NCBI GenBank assembly: GCA_964602655.1
Contig: CAZRSF010000039.1
Coordinates: 1-56,692 of the forward strand
Direction: 5' to 3'
Source of the DNA: Moduliflexus sp964602655
Lineage (GTDB): Bacteria > Moduliflexota > Moduliflexia > Moduliflexales > Moduliflexaceae
Length of the DNA: 56,692 nucleotides
Shown: one piece after another, positions 25,685 to 35,395 of the stretch
Layout of the letters: each line of letters begins with the position of its first letter
Numbering within the stretch: the stretch's first letter is position 1
Translations under genes and position numbers: made by a program
Notes under the pieces: model-generated
What the model saw: only the letters and a program-made list of their open reading frames with translations
What the model was told of the DNA's origin: nothing
The model's database searches: none

Positions 25685-28150
25685 ATGAATAAAAAGATGA
25701 TTCAAGCCGTTCTCTCAATCTTGTGCGCCGGAACAAGCCTCGGCCTGTTTTTCTTCACGCAGCGCATACCGGCAATTCGCGCATTCAACGAACACGCACA
25801 AGATGTCACGGTTCTTCAAGGCGTGCCGTCGCTCGTGCGTTTCGGCATTTTTATTCTGATTGCCACTCTCGCGTTGATGGTCTTGTGGCTGCTGTATTCG
25901 GCCATTTTTGCGAGGATGACGCGGCGCGAGTTCATGGAAATCGCCCAGCAGGACGCGCTGACGTATCTGCCGTTTTGCGTTTTGCTCGTTGTGTTACTTC
26001 GCTTCAATTCGCTGCTGACGTATTATTTCGAAGGGCTTCTGCTGCTCTCAGATACTGCCGCCGTTTTTCTTTTTCTGCTTGCCCTGTTCGGCGTCTGTTA
26101 TCTCAAAATCGCGCGATTCGGCGCTCAACGCCGCCCTCGGCGCGAATTTGTCGAACTGCTTGATACGCCGCCAACCCCGTCCTGGAAAATCGCGCTTGGT
26201 GTGTTTGTGATAAGCTTGCTCATTTACGCGGCGGTAGGATTTCGTTTGAAAACGACGAACGGCCCTGGCGGCGACGAACCACATTATCTGCTGATTACGC
26301 ACAGCCTTGTCCATGACCATGACTTACAAATCGGGAATAACTACAAACAACGCGATTATCAGCTGTTTTTTCAGGCCACGCTCGATCCGCATCTCAGTAT
26401 CGCTAAAGATCAAACTCGATATTCCATCCATCCCATCGGAATGCCGTTGCTGCTTGCGCCGGCGTATGCGCTCAAACAAGGCTATACCGCCCCGATCCTC
26501 AGCATGAATGTCATGGCGGCCTGTTTGTCTGTTCTGATTTTCTGCATCGCCTACGCGCTAACCGGACAGCGGCGGCTTGCGCTCTTGCTCTGGGGCATTC
26601 TCAGCTTTACGCCGCCGCTGCTGTTTTATTCGTCCCAGTTGTACCCGGAAACGCCGTCGGCGCTCTTTCTCGCTGCCGTATTTTATTTGATTGACACACA
26701 GCGGCGGCGTCAGACATGGCGCGCCGTCGTCATCGGCCTGCTGTTGGCATATCTGCCCTGGTTGCAGCAGCGCATGATTCTGCCGTCCGTTTTGCTCTGG
26801 TGCTACCATCTCTATCGCCTGCGAAGCTTACCGGAACGCCGTTCCCATTTCGGGCTCGACGCAGGCATTTCCACGCTGTTTCTTACAGCTTCGGGACTTT
26901 TAATGGCCGGATATTATTACACGTTGTTCGGCAATCCGCTGCCGAATGCGCCGTATGCGAGCGTGGGCATTAGGCAGGTCTTTTCATTCGAGATTTTCCT
27001 GCGAGAAGGGCTGCTCGGCTTGCTGTTCGATCAAGAAACCGGATTATCCATCTTTGCGCCGTCTCTGATGTTTGCAGGCATCGGGTTGCTGATTCTACTG
27101 CGAAAACAGGCGATATTGGGCATTCTGACGCTTGCGCTTGTTCTCAGCATTTATATTCCCTGCGCCGGGTTCACGATGGGGTGGCGCGGGGCGTGGAGTC
27201 CGGTGGCGCGGTATATGGTCGCGCTGATGCCGATTTTGTTGATTCCGCTTTCTGCCAGCCTCACGCATCTTTCTCGAACCGCGTATCGCTATCTGTTCGC
27301 GCTTTTCGCCCTCATCGGGTTCGGCTGGTCTTTTTATTTTTTGCGAGACCCGTTTTCGCTGCTGATGTGGAACAGAGGCATCAATCCGTTGTTCTATCAG
27401 ATGAGCAGCGTCATTGATGTGACCCGCTATTTTCCGTCATTCACAGAATCAGGGCAGGGGAATTTCGCACTGACAGCGGCGTGGATCTGCGGCATCGTCG
27501 CGATGACGCTCGATTCGTATCGCCGCAGCCTTGCGCCGCGCCGCGAATTAACGCGCTCGACGCCTGTCATCGCTGAACAATTGTTTCATCTCGCGCTCAT
27601 TTATGCGGGCGTGATCGTGGTCTTCGGCGCATGGACGTTTCTGCGCGTCCGATTGGAATATCCGATTTCTATTTTGGGCGGGCATAACCGCGCCATGCGC
27701 CAGTTTTTCGCGCACGATGACTCTCAGGCGGTGTTGCGTCATCAGATTACGCCGCCTGAAGCCGTTTCGCCGTCGGACCTCCGCTTTGCTTACGTCTCGC
27801 GCGATAAAATCGGGCGCAAAGGGAAAACGCCGCCGGGGTTCATCGTCTCCGGCCCGAATGAGGCATTTCGGAAAGGAACATATCGCGCCTACTTTCGAAT
27901 GGAACTTCAGTCCTCGATTCCGGCAAACGTTGTCGCCAAACTTGATGTGGTTGCTGAGGCCGGGGGGCGCGTGTTTGCCGAACGAACGCTCACGCCAGCC
28001 GACTTTCCCGGCGTTCATCAGAACTGTTCTTTTGCCCTGGCATTCGACCTGCCGGAAGACATTCGCGATTTGGAAACCCGCGTCTATTTTTATGGCGAGG
28101 CTGATGTCACGGTCACGCGCATTTTGATTGAACCTGTCAGGAAACAATAA
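25685..28150 (+). CDS. ArnT/PMT-like GT-C glycosyltransferase, paralog of the preceding gene
   Basis: An 821-residue protein from the ATG at 25685. The longer frame from 25589 would translate the family A palindrome and overlap the previous gene, so it is rejected. About twelve membrane helices occupy residues 8-650, with PGGDEPHYLLITHSLVHDHD in the first large loop as the presumed catalytic Asp-Glu. Conserved with the upstream gene through HLSIAKD, YPETPSALFL, WLQQRMILP and NAPYASVG. The C-terminal ~170 residues are a beta domain (ETRVYFYGEADVTV), and the TPR part of the paralog is absent. GT-C enzymes move a sugar from a polyprenyl-phosphate donor in the periplasm. A tandem duplication within the glycan cluster is likely. 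Confidence 0.82.
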   Translation: MNKKMIQAVLSILCAGTSLGLFFFTQRIPAIRAFNEHAQDVTVLQGVPSLVRFGIFILIATLALMVLWLLYSAIFARMTRREFMEIAQQDALTYLPFCVLLVVLLRFNSLLTYYFEGLLLLSDTAAVFLFLLALFGVCYLKIARFGAQRRPRREFVELLDTPPTPSWKIALGVFVISLLIYAAVGFRLKTTNGPGGDEPHYLLITHSLVHDHDLQIGNNYKQRDYQLFFQATLDPHLSIAKDQTRYSIHPIGMPLLLAPAYALKQGYTAPILSMNVMAACLSVLIFCIAYALTGQRRLALLLWGILSFTPPLLFYSSQLYPETPSALFLAAVFYLIDTQRRRQTWRAVVIGLLLAYLPWLQQRMILPSVLLWCYHLYRLRSLPERRSHFGLDAGISTLFLTASGLLMAGYYYTLFGNPLPNAPYASVGIRQVFSFEIFLREGLLGLLFDQETGLSIFAPSLMFAGIGLLILLRKQAILGILTLALVLSIYIPCAGFTMGWRGAWSPVARYMVALMPILLIPLSASLTHLSRTAYRYLFALFALIGFGWSFYFLRDPFSLLMWNRGINPLFYQMSSVIDVTRYFPSFTESGQGNFALTAAWICGIVAMTLDSYRRSLAPRRELTRSTPVIAEQLFHLALIYAGVIVVFGAWTFLRVRLEYPISILGGHNRAMRQFFAHDDSQAVLRHQITPPEAVSPSDLRFAYVSRDKIGRKGKTPPGFIVSGPNEAFRKGTYRAYFRMELQSSIPANVVAKLDVVAEAGGRVFAERTLTPADFPGVHQNCSFALAFDLPEDIRDLETRVYFYGEADVTVTRILIEPVRKQ

Positions 28151-28286
28151 GGCAGCCGTTCGTTTCCCTAATTTTCTTGACAGAATTTGCCGGTTTCAAA
28201 CAAGGTGCACACATGATTTTTTCGAAAGCGCAATAGACGGGTCTGGCTTTTTAAGGCTGAAATCAGGCGTGTTCTATTTTGAGATG

Positions 28287-28320
28287 AAGACCTTACAGGT
28301 TTCAATACCTGTGAGGTCTT
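28287..28320. repeat. family A-like palindrome (AAGACCTTACAGG...)
   Basis: 34-bp imperfect hairpin (one mismatch) upstream of the spermidine-synthase-like gene. The rest of 28151-28354 has no recognisable gene. Confidence 0.85.
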
Positions 28321-28354
28321 GACCTGTCAGAGAATACACAAAGGGGGAAAACGC

Positions 28355-30877
28355 ATGAAACGTTCCTGGTCGAAAATTTTTATCGGATTGATTGATATTA
28401 TCTTAGTGCTGCTGTTCGCAGTGGTGTTATATATCCATTTCGTCGCGCCGATTCGTCTTGAATTCGGGTCGTTGAAAATCAGCGCATCCGGCTATAATAA
28501 GCCCTTTCTCGTGATGGCCGGTCTCTGGCTGCTCCGCTACATCATCTTGCTCGTCACGAATCCGAAGATACAAAAAAGCCGCATGGCGTGGTATTACATG
28601 GGCATCAGTTTGATTTCCGCTGCGACGCTCTTGATGCAGGTGGCGATGACGCGCGTCTTTTCCGTCGCGTTTTTCAATCATTACGCCTTTCTCATCATCA
28701 GCACTGCGCTCTTCGGATTCGGATTCAGCGGCGTCGTTCTCGCGATTTTTCCGTCCTTGAAAAAATTCGATTTCAACAAAATGCTGACGTTTCTCTCGTT
28801 GTGTTTTGGCGTCAGCGCAATCATCACCTTAAAAATCGTGATTGATGTTCCGCTCCAATTCGGCAAACTCGACTCGCAAGTGATTCAGATGATCTACCTG
28901 TCTATTTATTTCCTCGGGTTGGCGATTCCGTTTTTCTTCTCTGGCATGGTGGTCGCGCTGCTGCTTTCGAATATCGCCAGTGATGTGAATAAGCTGTATT
29001 TTTCCGATCTCATCGGCGCAGGGCTTGGCTGTATTTTAGTCCTGCCGCTTGTTCCGGCGCTTACCGCGCCAGGAGCGGTCATTTTTGCCGCGATGCTTGG
29101 CTGCGCGGCGGCGGCGGCGTTTGCAAAACTGACGGGCAAATATTTAGTGACGCTCAGCCTGTTGTTTATGGTCGCTATCGCGGCGCTGCTGCCGTTTGCG
29201 GAATCGCATTTCCGCGTCAAAGTGCACGAAGGCAAACGCAGTTTCAGAAACGAAGATAGCGAATTCAGCAAATGGGGGCCGATTTCCCGGATTGATATTA
29301 CGCCTTACGGGCCAGATAAAATTCTCTGGATTGACGGCGGCAGCAACCAATCGTTCATGAAACCGTTCAACGGCGATGTGAACTCGCTTCCACATAGCCC
29401 GCTGGCCGGTTTAGTCTATCAATTAGTGAAAAATCCCGACGTGTTGGTTGTTGGTCCTGCTGCCGGAGAAGAGGTGCTTTATACACTCTCCTACAAGCCG
29501 AATTCGATTACTGGCGTAGAATTAGACCCGGTCATCTGCGACATCATGCAGAACGAATATAAAGGCTTTGTCGGCGGCATTTACAACCTCCCCAATACCA
29601 AATTGGTCAACGATGAAGGCCGCAGCTACATCCGCCGCAGTCCTGATAAATACGATGTCATCCAGCAAATCAACAACGCCTCGCCGACAGCGATTGCATC
29701 CGGCGCGTTGAATATTTCCGAAACCTATTTGATCACAGTCGAAGCGTTCCATGAATATCTCGACCATCTGAAACCAGGCGGCTACGTATTTATTCGCCGT
29801 TATGGCGCGATCCGGCTGGCAGTGGTGGCGGCGCAGGCATTGCGCGAACGCAACGTGGAGCATCCTGAAGAACAGATTATCGTGATGAGCGATCCGCTGC
29901 ATACGGTGGCAGGCGGACAATTTTTCCTGAAAAATGGCGCGTTTACGGAAGAAGAGTTAGCGATGTTTCGCGCTCCCGGCAATTATGAAAACCTGATGCA
30001 CGGGCCTGCGGCGTTGAATGTGCAGCATCCCAAATATGCCGAATACCGGACGTTAATTGCCGATCCGAATGCCTGGAAGAAATATGACGAGGTCGGCATC
30101 AGCATGTTTCCGGTCACGGATGACCGTCCGTTTTTCAATCATTTCACCAAATTCGCCCGGTTCAACAAAGAGACCGTCCCGGAAGAATTCAAGCCGATTT
30201 TCAGAGTCTATGGCAATACCGACACCTCGCTGCTCGTGATTCTCGGAGAAGCCGCCGGGCTGGCGGTGTTGTTCATTCTTCTGCCGCTGTATCTCTTTCA
30301 TCGCGCCGGGCTTCACGCGCCCGGCAAGATGCAGTTTTTGCTCTATTTTTTCTCATTGGGTTTGGCGTTTATTTTGATTGAGATCGTCTTGATCCAAAAA
30401 TTTACGCTGTTCATGGGCAATCCGACCTATTCGGTCACGGTGGTGTTATTCTCGCTGTTAGTTGCCGCGGGTTGTGGCAGTTTCATCTCCGGGCGTTTCA
30501 AGCAAAATCCCAAGGGCGCGCTGCTTGTGGTGATTACAGCGATTGTGCTGTTGTGCGCGGCGATACTCACATTTTCGCCGAAAATTTTCGACATCTTCTT
30601 AGGCGATCCGATGCCGATGCGCATGCTGGTTTCGCTTCTGATGATCTTCCCGCTCGGCATGATGATGGGGATGCCGTTTCCGCTTGGCATTACGTTCGCC
30701 AATCGCGTCGCGCCGCGTTTGATTCCCTGGGTCTGGGGCATCAACGGCTATGCCACCGTCATCGGTTCGGTCTTATGCGTGATTTTGGCATTATCGCTTG
30801 GTTTCAAAGCGGTGATTTTTGTCGCCTGCGGTATTTATGTCGCCGGGTTAATTGCAATGTTGACCGTCAAAGCCTGA
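28355..30877 (+). CDS. membrane-embedded spermidine-synthase-like methyltransferase-fold protein
   Basis: An 840-residue protein; the ATG at 28355 follows AAGGGGGAAAACGC. Residues ~10-310 hold about nine helices. A soluble domain near 315-600 has the spermidine synthase-like Rossmann fold: VLVVGPAAGEEVLYTL (motif I region), ITGVELDPVICDIM with the acidic residue that would bind the cofactor, then NDEGRSYIRRSPDKYDVI. A second set of six to seven helices follows. This helix-enzyme-helix layout is known from fused MFS/spermidine-synthase proteins, whose substrate is generally not established. Motif I departs from the usual GGGDG (GPAAGEE), so aminopropyl transfer is doubtful. Its place in a glycan cluster suggests a role with lipid-linked substrates; that is inference. 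Confidence 0.78.
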   Translation: MKRSWSKIFIGLIDIILVLLFAVVLYIHFVAPIRLEFGSLKISASGYNKPFLVMAGLWLLRYIILLVTNPKIQKSRMAWYYMGISLISAATLLMQVAMTRVFSVAFFNHYAFLIISTALFGFGFSGVVLAIFPSLKKFDFNKMLTFLSLCFGVSAIITLKIVIDVPLQFGKLDSQVIQMIYLSIYFLGLAIPFFFSGMVVALLLSNIASDVNKLYFSDLIGAGLGCILVLPLVPALTAPGAVIFAAMLGCAAAAAFAKLTGKYLVTLSLLFMVAIAALLPFAESHFRVKVHEGKRSFRNEDSEFSKWGPISRIDITPYGPDKILWIDGGSNQSFMKPFNGDVNSLPHSPLAGLVYQLVKNPDVLVVGPAAGEEVLYTLSYKPNSITGVELDPVICDIMQNEYKGFVGGIYNLPNTKLVNDEGRSYIRRSPDKYDVIQQINNASPTAIASGALNISETYLITVEAFHEYLDHLKPGGYVFIRRYGAIRLAVVAAQALRERNVEHPEEQIIVMSDPLHTVAGGQFFLKNGAFTEEELAMFRAPGNYENLMHGPAALNVQHPKYAEYRTLIADPNAWKKYDEVGISMFPVTDDRPFFNHFTKFARFNKETVPEEFKPIFRVYGNTDTSLLVILGEAAGLAVLFILLPLYLFHRAGLHAPGKMQFLLYFFSLGLAFILIEIVLIQKFTLFMGNPTYSVTVVLFSLLVAAGCGSFISGRFKQNPKGALLVVITAIVLLCAAILTFSPKIFDIFLGDPMPMRMLVSLLMIFPLGMMMGMPFPLGITFANRVAPRLIPWVWGINGYATVIGSVLCVILALSLGFKAVIFVACGIYVAGLIAMLTVKA

Positions 30878-30881
30878 AAAA

Positions 30882-30916
30882 GAACCCTGCCAGGGTTTTA
30901 AACCCTGGCAGGGTTC
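30882..30916. repeat. family A palindrome (GAACCCTGCCAGGG...)
   Basis: Perfect 35-bp palindrome in the 57-bp gap between two genes of the glycan cluster; centre TTTTAAA. Confidence 0.9.
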
Positions 30917-30934
30917 ATTCAACAAAGAACGCCA

Positions 30935-31618
30935 ATGAAACTTTCTGTTGTCATTCCTGTATTTAATGAAATCCGCACGATTGAAGAAATTATCCGCCGG
31001 GTGCAGGCTGTAAATCTCGATAAAGAACTCATTCTCATAGATGATTATTCCACTGACGGCACGCGCGAATATTTGCAAAAGCTCAGCGCGCCCAATATTC
31101 TCGTGCTTTTCCATGAAAAAAATCAGGGAAAAGGCGCGGCGTTACAAACCGGCTTCGAGCATGTGACGGGCGATATCGTTGTGATTCAGGATGCTGATTT
31201 GGAATACGATCCAGAGGAATACCCTCTTCTGCTGAACCCGATTCTGATGAGCAAAGCGGACGTGGTGTATGGTTCTCGTTTTTTAACCGGCGCCGAGCGA
31301 AGAGTTCTGCTATTCTGGCATTCGCTCGGCAATAGATTTCTGACGTTCCTGTCGAACATGATTACCGATTTGAACCTGACCGATATGGAAACCTGCTACA
31401 AAATGTTTCGCGCCGACATTTTGAAGGAGATCAAAATCGAACAGAAACGTTTCGGATTCGAGCCGGAATTTACCGTAAAAATCGCGAAAAAACATTATCA
31501 TATTTACGAAGTCGGCATTTCGTATCATGGCCGCGATTATTCGGAAGGCAAAAAAATCGGCTGGCGCGATGGCGTCGCCGTCTTATGGTGTTTATTGAAA
31601 TATCGGTTTTTTGCCTGA
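30935..31618 (+). CDS. DPM1-like GT2 glycosyltransferase
   Basis: A 227-residue soluble GT2 enzyme without membrane helices. Motifs: LSVVIPVFNE at residues 3-12, IDDYSTDGT, NQGKGAALQTGFEHVTGD, the metal-binding IQDADLEYDPEEYP, VYGSRFLTG and METCYKMFRAD. This is the dolichol/polyprenyl-phosphate mannose synthase subgroup, which makes polyprenyl-P-hexose. A weak AAGAACG lies before the ATG. It probably supplies the donor lipid for the GT-C proteins upstream. Second enzyme of its type in the cluster after the membrane-bound one at 18155. Confidence 0.9.
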   Translation: MKLSVVIPVFNEIRTIEEIIRRVQAVNLDKELILIDDYSTDGTREYLQKLSAPNILVLFHEKNQGKGAALQTGFEHVTGDIVVIQDADLEYDPEEYPLLLNPILMSKADVVYGSRFLTGAERRVLLFWHSLGNRFLTFLSNMITDLNLTDMETCYKMFRADILKEIKIEQKRFGFEPEFTVKIAKKHYHIYEVGISYHGRDYSEGKKIGWRDGVAVLWCLLKYRFFA

Positions 31619-31637
31619 ATCTTTCTACGTTATCAAA

Positions 31638-31664
31638 CTTCCGAGGTTTTAAAGACCTCGGAAG
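31638..31664. repeat. family A-like palindrome (CTTCCGAGG...CCTCGGAAG)
   Basis: 27-bp hairpin 19 bp after the DPM1-like gene; possible 3' end of that transcript, though no T-run follows. Confidence 0.8.
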
Positions 31665-31743
31665 CCTCGCCTGTCATCGCCCCTTGACATAATACAACAA
31701 CAATAATCCACTTGACAAATCTCGTTCCTGCCACAATAGCTAT

Positions 31744-31793
31744 CGGAGTGCCAACGCTTGCTTTGGCTATCAACGCAAGCATTGACACTCCTG
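31744..31793. repeat. family B palindrome (CGGAGTGCCAACGCTTGC...)
   Basis: 50-bp imperfect hairpin upstream of the M20 peptidase gene; arms share AGTG-CAA-GCTTGC with other family B copies. Confidence 0.8.
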
Positions 31794-31842
31794 AACATTT
31801 CTACAAACGTACTAACCGATATTATTCCGAGCAAATTAAACT

Positions 31843-32991
31843 ATGGAACTCTCGTTATTAGAATCGCTGATCCGCATTCCATCAATTTTTCCGAATGAAA
31901 CGGCACTGGCAGAATGGATATACTGCTATCTCCGCGATGCGGGCTGGAATGTTAAAAAACAGTACGTCGGGGAACATCGTTTCAATGTTCTTGCCGAAAA
32001 AGGTGACGCCCCACATGCCTTGATGCTCTACGGGCATCTTGACACTGTGCCGCTGTATGGCGAATGGGACACGCCGCCGTTTGAGTTAACTGAGCGCGGC
32101 GATCAGTTATTCGGGCTGGGCGCGACCGATATGAAAGGCGGCATTTTTATCATTCTTGAAGCGATCAAGTCGCTGCCCGATCGCCTGAACACGACCATCA
32201 AACTCGCCTTTTGCGTAGATGAAGAAAACGACTCACTCGGCGCGTATGCGTTAAGCCGCGACCCATTTTTAGAGAATGTCGCGCTTGTGCTTGTCCCGGA
32301 AATCTGCGACGCCCGCCCGAAAAAAACCGGCGCAATTTCCGTCGGATTAGGGCGGCGCGGACGCGTCGGCATCTCGCTGACTGTTCCAGGCATCAGCGCG
32401 CACGGCGCGAACCCGGAGCATGGCGTTAACGCGATTCACGAAGCCTACAAGGTCATTGCCGCGCTGGATGCGATGCCGCTGTTATCGCATGACAAATTAG
32501 GGCGCTCGACCCAGTTTATCCAGGCAATTCACGCGAAAAGCGGTTCGCTCTCCATTCCAGATGTGTGCGAAGTCTATCTCAGCCGCTTATTAGTCCTGCC
32601 GGAAACCCCGGAAGACGCGCTGCAAGATGTGCAGCGCTATATCGAACATCTATACGAGCAGGGCGTTCTGACTCCGCAGCGCGGCAAACGCGTCGTTGCG
32701 AAATTAGCGGAACGCGAAACGCCGTATTATCAACCGTATATCACAGATGAATATCTTCCGCTGACACAACGTCTATTACAACGCATCCGGGCATTCGGCG
32801 AGGTTTGCGTCGGCTACGGCCTGTCGGTGGCGGACGAAAATATTTTCGGCGGCCTCAACAATATCCCGACTGTGACGCTCGGCCCGCAAGGCGGCAACGA
32901 ACACACCGCCAATGAATGGGTCAGCAAACAGAGTCTTGAAGAACGGATTGCGATCTATCGCGATCTGATTTCGAATCTTGAATTGGAATAA
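31843..32991 (+). CDS. M20 family metallopeptidase (ArgE/DapE-like deacylase)
   Basis: A 382-residue cytosolic protein. Zinc-site residues are in the expected order: His65 in YGHLDTVP with catalytic Asp67, Asp96 in GATDMKGG, Glu127/Glu128 in VDEEND, Glu153 in VPEICD and a terminal His in GGNEHTANEW. A dimerisation segment (GRRGRVGISLTVPGISAHGANPEHG) lies between the catalytic halves. The family includes acetylornithine deacetylase, succinyl-diaminopimelate desuccinylase, LysK and carboxypeptidases; the sequence alone does not choose among them. It stands alone between palindromes, with no arginine or lysine biosynthesis gene nearby. Confidence 0.88.
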   Translation: MELSLLESLIRIPSIFPNETALAEWIYCYLRDAGWNVKKQYVGEHRFNVLAEKGDAPHALMLYGHLDTVPLYGEWDTPPFELTERGDQLFGLGATDMKGGIFIILEAIKSLPDRLNTTIKLAFCVDEENDSLGAYALSRDPFLENVALVLVPEICDARPKKTGAISVGLGRRGRVGISLTVPGISAHGANPEHGVNAIHEAYKVIAALDAMPLLSHDKLGRSTQFIQAIHAKSGSLSIPDVCEVYLSRLLVLPETPEDALQDVQRYIEHLYEQGVLTPQRGKRVVAKLAERETPYYQPYITDEYLPLTQRLLQRIRAFGEVCVGYGLSVADENIFGGLNNIPTVTLGPQGGNEHTANEWVSKQSLEERIAIYRDLISNLELE

Positions 32992-32999
32992 ACCGTAAA

Positions 33000-33049
33000 G
33001 GAATGTCAAAGCTTGCTTTGAACGCCAAAGCAAGCTTTGGCACTCCTGA
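33000..33049. repeat. family B palindrome (GGAATGTCAAAGCTTGC...)
   Basis: 50-bp hairpin 30 bp upstream of the hemerythrin start; arms TCAAAGCTTGCTTTGA and CCAAAGCAAGCTTTGG. Confidence 0.85.
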
Positions 33050-33079
33050 GACTTGAATAATTACGTAAAAGGAGTCTCT

Positions 33080-33478
33080 ATGAATATTGCCTGGAATAGT
33101 TTGATGACAACGGGCGTCCCTGAGTTAGACGATCAGCACCGCGCCCTGATTGACACGCTGAACCAACTCGCAGACGCCATGTCTTCCGGTAAAGGCACGC
33201 AGGAAATCGGCAAGATTCTGACGTTTGCCGGAGAATACGCGCAAACGCATTTTCGAGCAGAAGAAGCGTATTTCGATCAATATCGTTGCCCTGCCAGCGC
33301 AAAAAATCGCCAGGAACATGCAAATTTTTTAGCGCGATTTCGCGAATTGCAGAGCCAATTCGAACAATGCGGCGCAGATTTCAAATTCATTTCCGGCGTC
33401 TATCGCGAGTTATCGAATTGGTTAGTGCATCATATTTTAGGCGTGGATATTCAACTTCGAGACGTTCTTAAAAAATAG
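33080..33478 (+). CDS. bacteriohemerythrin
   Basis: A 132-residue protein; AAAGGAG sits seven bases before the ATG at 33080. The diiron-binding pattern is complete: His in DDQHRAL, His and Glu in THFRAEEAYF, His in RQEHANFL and HH with Asp in VHHILGVD. Starts with the usual bacterial MNIAWNSLMTTGVPELDDQH. Bacterial hemerythrins bind O2, and some bind NO, either as carriers or sensors. The sensor kinase gene begins eight bases after its stop, so the two proteins are probably made together and the hemerythrin may feed O2 or redox state to that kinase; this link is inference. Confidence 0.92.
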   Translation: MNIAWNSLMTTGVPELDDQHRALIDTLNQLADAMSSGKGTQEIGKILTFAGEYAQTHFRAEEAYFDQYRCPASAKNRQEHANFLARFRELQSQFEQCGADFKFISGVYRELSNWLVHHILGVDIQLRDVLKK

Positions 33479-33485
33479 CCGATTT

Positions 33486-35225
33486 ATGCTCAAGCGCTAT
33501 CTCTTCACATTCACGCTGCTGATTGCGATTCCGATCTTTGCCATCCTTGTGCTGTTTTTCCGTTTTTTCGAGACCACCCTGATCGACCAGCTTTCCCTTC
33601 AAAGCCTTGAAGCCACGCAGCAAATCGCCGAGGGGCTGGATGAAGAGGCGCAGCGCATCGCGCTCATGACCTCGGCGCTGGCGAATAATTCTGCGTTATT
33701 TACGGAACTCGCCGCCTACAGCCATGCGACCGATCCGACAGCGTCGTATCAGGCGTCGCGCCGCATCGCCGATCATCTCGATACGGTGTTTCAATACACG
33801 AATCAGGTCGGCGGATTTTTTTTCTTCTTCACGAAAAAAGAGCGACTGTATCATCGCAATCTGCCGCTTCCGCTCAACGAAGACGCAAAGCAGGCGGATT
33901 GGTATCGGCAGGCATTGCGCGAACCGGGCAAGACGCATATTCTGCAAACCTTTGCCCTGCATGGCGACACCGCTCCTGCCGGGCTATTTGTCTCGTGCGC
34001 GATTGCGCCAGGCAAAGACGCCTTGCAGCAGGGCATCGAGATGATCGTGATCTCGTTCAAAAGCCGGGTGTACAGCGATATTTTGCTGTCAACGCAGACA
34101 CGCGCGCCGAACGATTTTTTGATTCTGAATGCGCAGCACGAAATCATTCTCCCGTCGAACCAGGAGGAGCGCAGTCATCTGACCTCGCTCGATCTGACCC
34201 ACCTGGACGGCGTCACCACGCTTCATGCGCAGAACGCCTCGTATCTCGTGATTGCGCGCGCGCTGCCATATAGCGGCATGAAATTAGTTCGAATCCTTGA
34301 CTATGCCAGCCTGACCAGCAAAATTCGCGCGTATGCCGGTTATACCAGAATGGCGCTGCTCGGCTTAGTCGCGCTCTTTTTGCTCTATACGGTCGCCTTT
34401 TTTCGCAGCATGATCCGCCCGCTCCGAAAGGTGATTCGCACGATGAACGCCGTCGGCAAAGGGGACATGGACGCCCGCGTTCAAACCGACGGAATGCCTG
34501 AACTGACTTCGTTATGCACCGCCTTCAATCAGATGGTAGAAAAAATCCGCCGTCTGACCATGCAGATCGAGCAAAAAGAACGACAGCGAGCGCAGGCGGA
34601 AATTGACGCGCTGCAATTTCAAATCAATCCGCATTTCCTCTCCAATACGCTGAATGCGATCCGCATGATGGCAACGATGATGCGGGCTGAAAATATCCGG
34701 AAAATGACCGCCGCGCTCATGACGATTCTCAACGCCAGCTTTCGCGCCCCCGGCGCATTTGCCCGATTGGATGAGCAAATCGCGCAGTTAGAAAGTTATA
34801 TCTACATTATGAAAGTGCGTTTCGGCGACCGCTTTGACGTGGAATTCGATTGTGATGAACAGGCACGTTCCTGTTTTGTGATGAAAATGCTGATTCAACC
34901 GCTACTGGAAAATGCGATTTTGCACGGTATTCGCGAAATCGAAGGACAGGGGCGGATTCGGATTGCGGCGCGGCGGCAAACCGACCGTTTGGAAATCGAA
35001 GTCGCGGATAACGGCGTGGGCATCTCGCCCGACACGCTCGCCGCGCTCTGGCAGCCGGAAGAGCATCAACACAAAGGCTTTCAATGCATCGGCATTCGGA
35101 ACGTGCACGACCGCATTCGGCTGTATCATGGCGACTCCTACGGCCTGACGATTACGAGCGCGCCGGGGCAAGGCGCAACCGTCACCTGCACGCTGCCGAT
35201 CATTACGGAATCAGCCGGGCTTTAA
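33486..35225 (+). CDS. YesM/LytS-type sensor histidine kinase
   Basis: A 579-residue membrane kinase. Helix 1 at residues ~5-25, an extracytoplasmic region of ~260 residues resembling a dCache sensor, helix 2 at about 293-313, then HAMP (RPLRKVIRTMNAVGKGDM). The His_kinase domain has QFQINPHFLSNTLNAIR with phospho-acceptor His near residue 383, and a HATPase_c domain with LIQPLLENAILHGI (N box), VADNGVGISPDTL and GIRNVHDRIRLY. This subtype pairs with AraC-output regulators such as the one encoded next (35396). It usually senses sugars, peptides or small molecules outside the cell. Co-encoded with hemerythrin. Confidence 0.9.
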   Translation: MLKRYLFTFTLLIAIPIFAILVLFFRFFETTLIDQLSLQSLEATQQIAEGLDEEAQRIALMTSALANNSALFTELAAYSHATDPTASYQASRRIADHLDTVFQYTNQVGGFFFFFTKKERLYHRNLPLPLNEDAKQADWYRQALREPGKTHILQTFALHGDTAPAGLFVSCAIAPGKDALQQGIEMIVISFKSRVYSDILLSTQTRAPNDFLILNAQHEIILPSNQEERSHLTSLDLTHLDGVTTLHAQNASYLVIARALPYSGMKLVRILDYASLTSKIRAYAGYTRMALLGLVALFLLYTVAFFRSMIRPLRKVIRTMNAVGKGDMDARVQTDGMPELTSLCTAFNQMVEKIRRLTMQIEQKERQRAQAEIDALQFQINPHFLSNTLNAIRMMATMMRAENIRKMTAALMTILNASFRAPGAFARLDEQIAQLESYIYIMKVRFGDRFDVEFDCDEQARSCFVMKMLIQPLLENAILHGIREIEGQGRIRIAARRQTDRLEIEVADNGVGISPDTLAALWQPEEHQHKGFQCIGIRNVHDRIRLYHGDSYGLTITSAPGQGATVTCTLPIITESAGL

Positions 35226-35231
35226 CAGCAT

Positions 35232-35341
35232 CCTGGAGTGTCAAAGCTTGCTTTGACAGTGCGGCATTGTTGCCACCTTGTCGCGCCGTTGAGGAAGAGT
35301 CGGGGCGTTGCCCGATGCCAAAGCAAGCTTTGGCACTCCTG
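35232..35341. repeat. family B palindrome with a long central loop
   Basis: CCTGGAGTGTCAAAGCTTGC and GCAAGCTTTGGCACTCCTG arms are separated by about 65 bp of unrelated sequence, in the gap between the kinase and its regulator. Confidence 0.8.
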
Positions 35342-35395
35342 AAGACTCCTCTATAAAATCTATGTAATCTGTGGTTGATGGGCGGAGGGCAAAAC

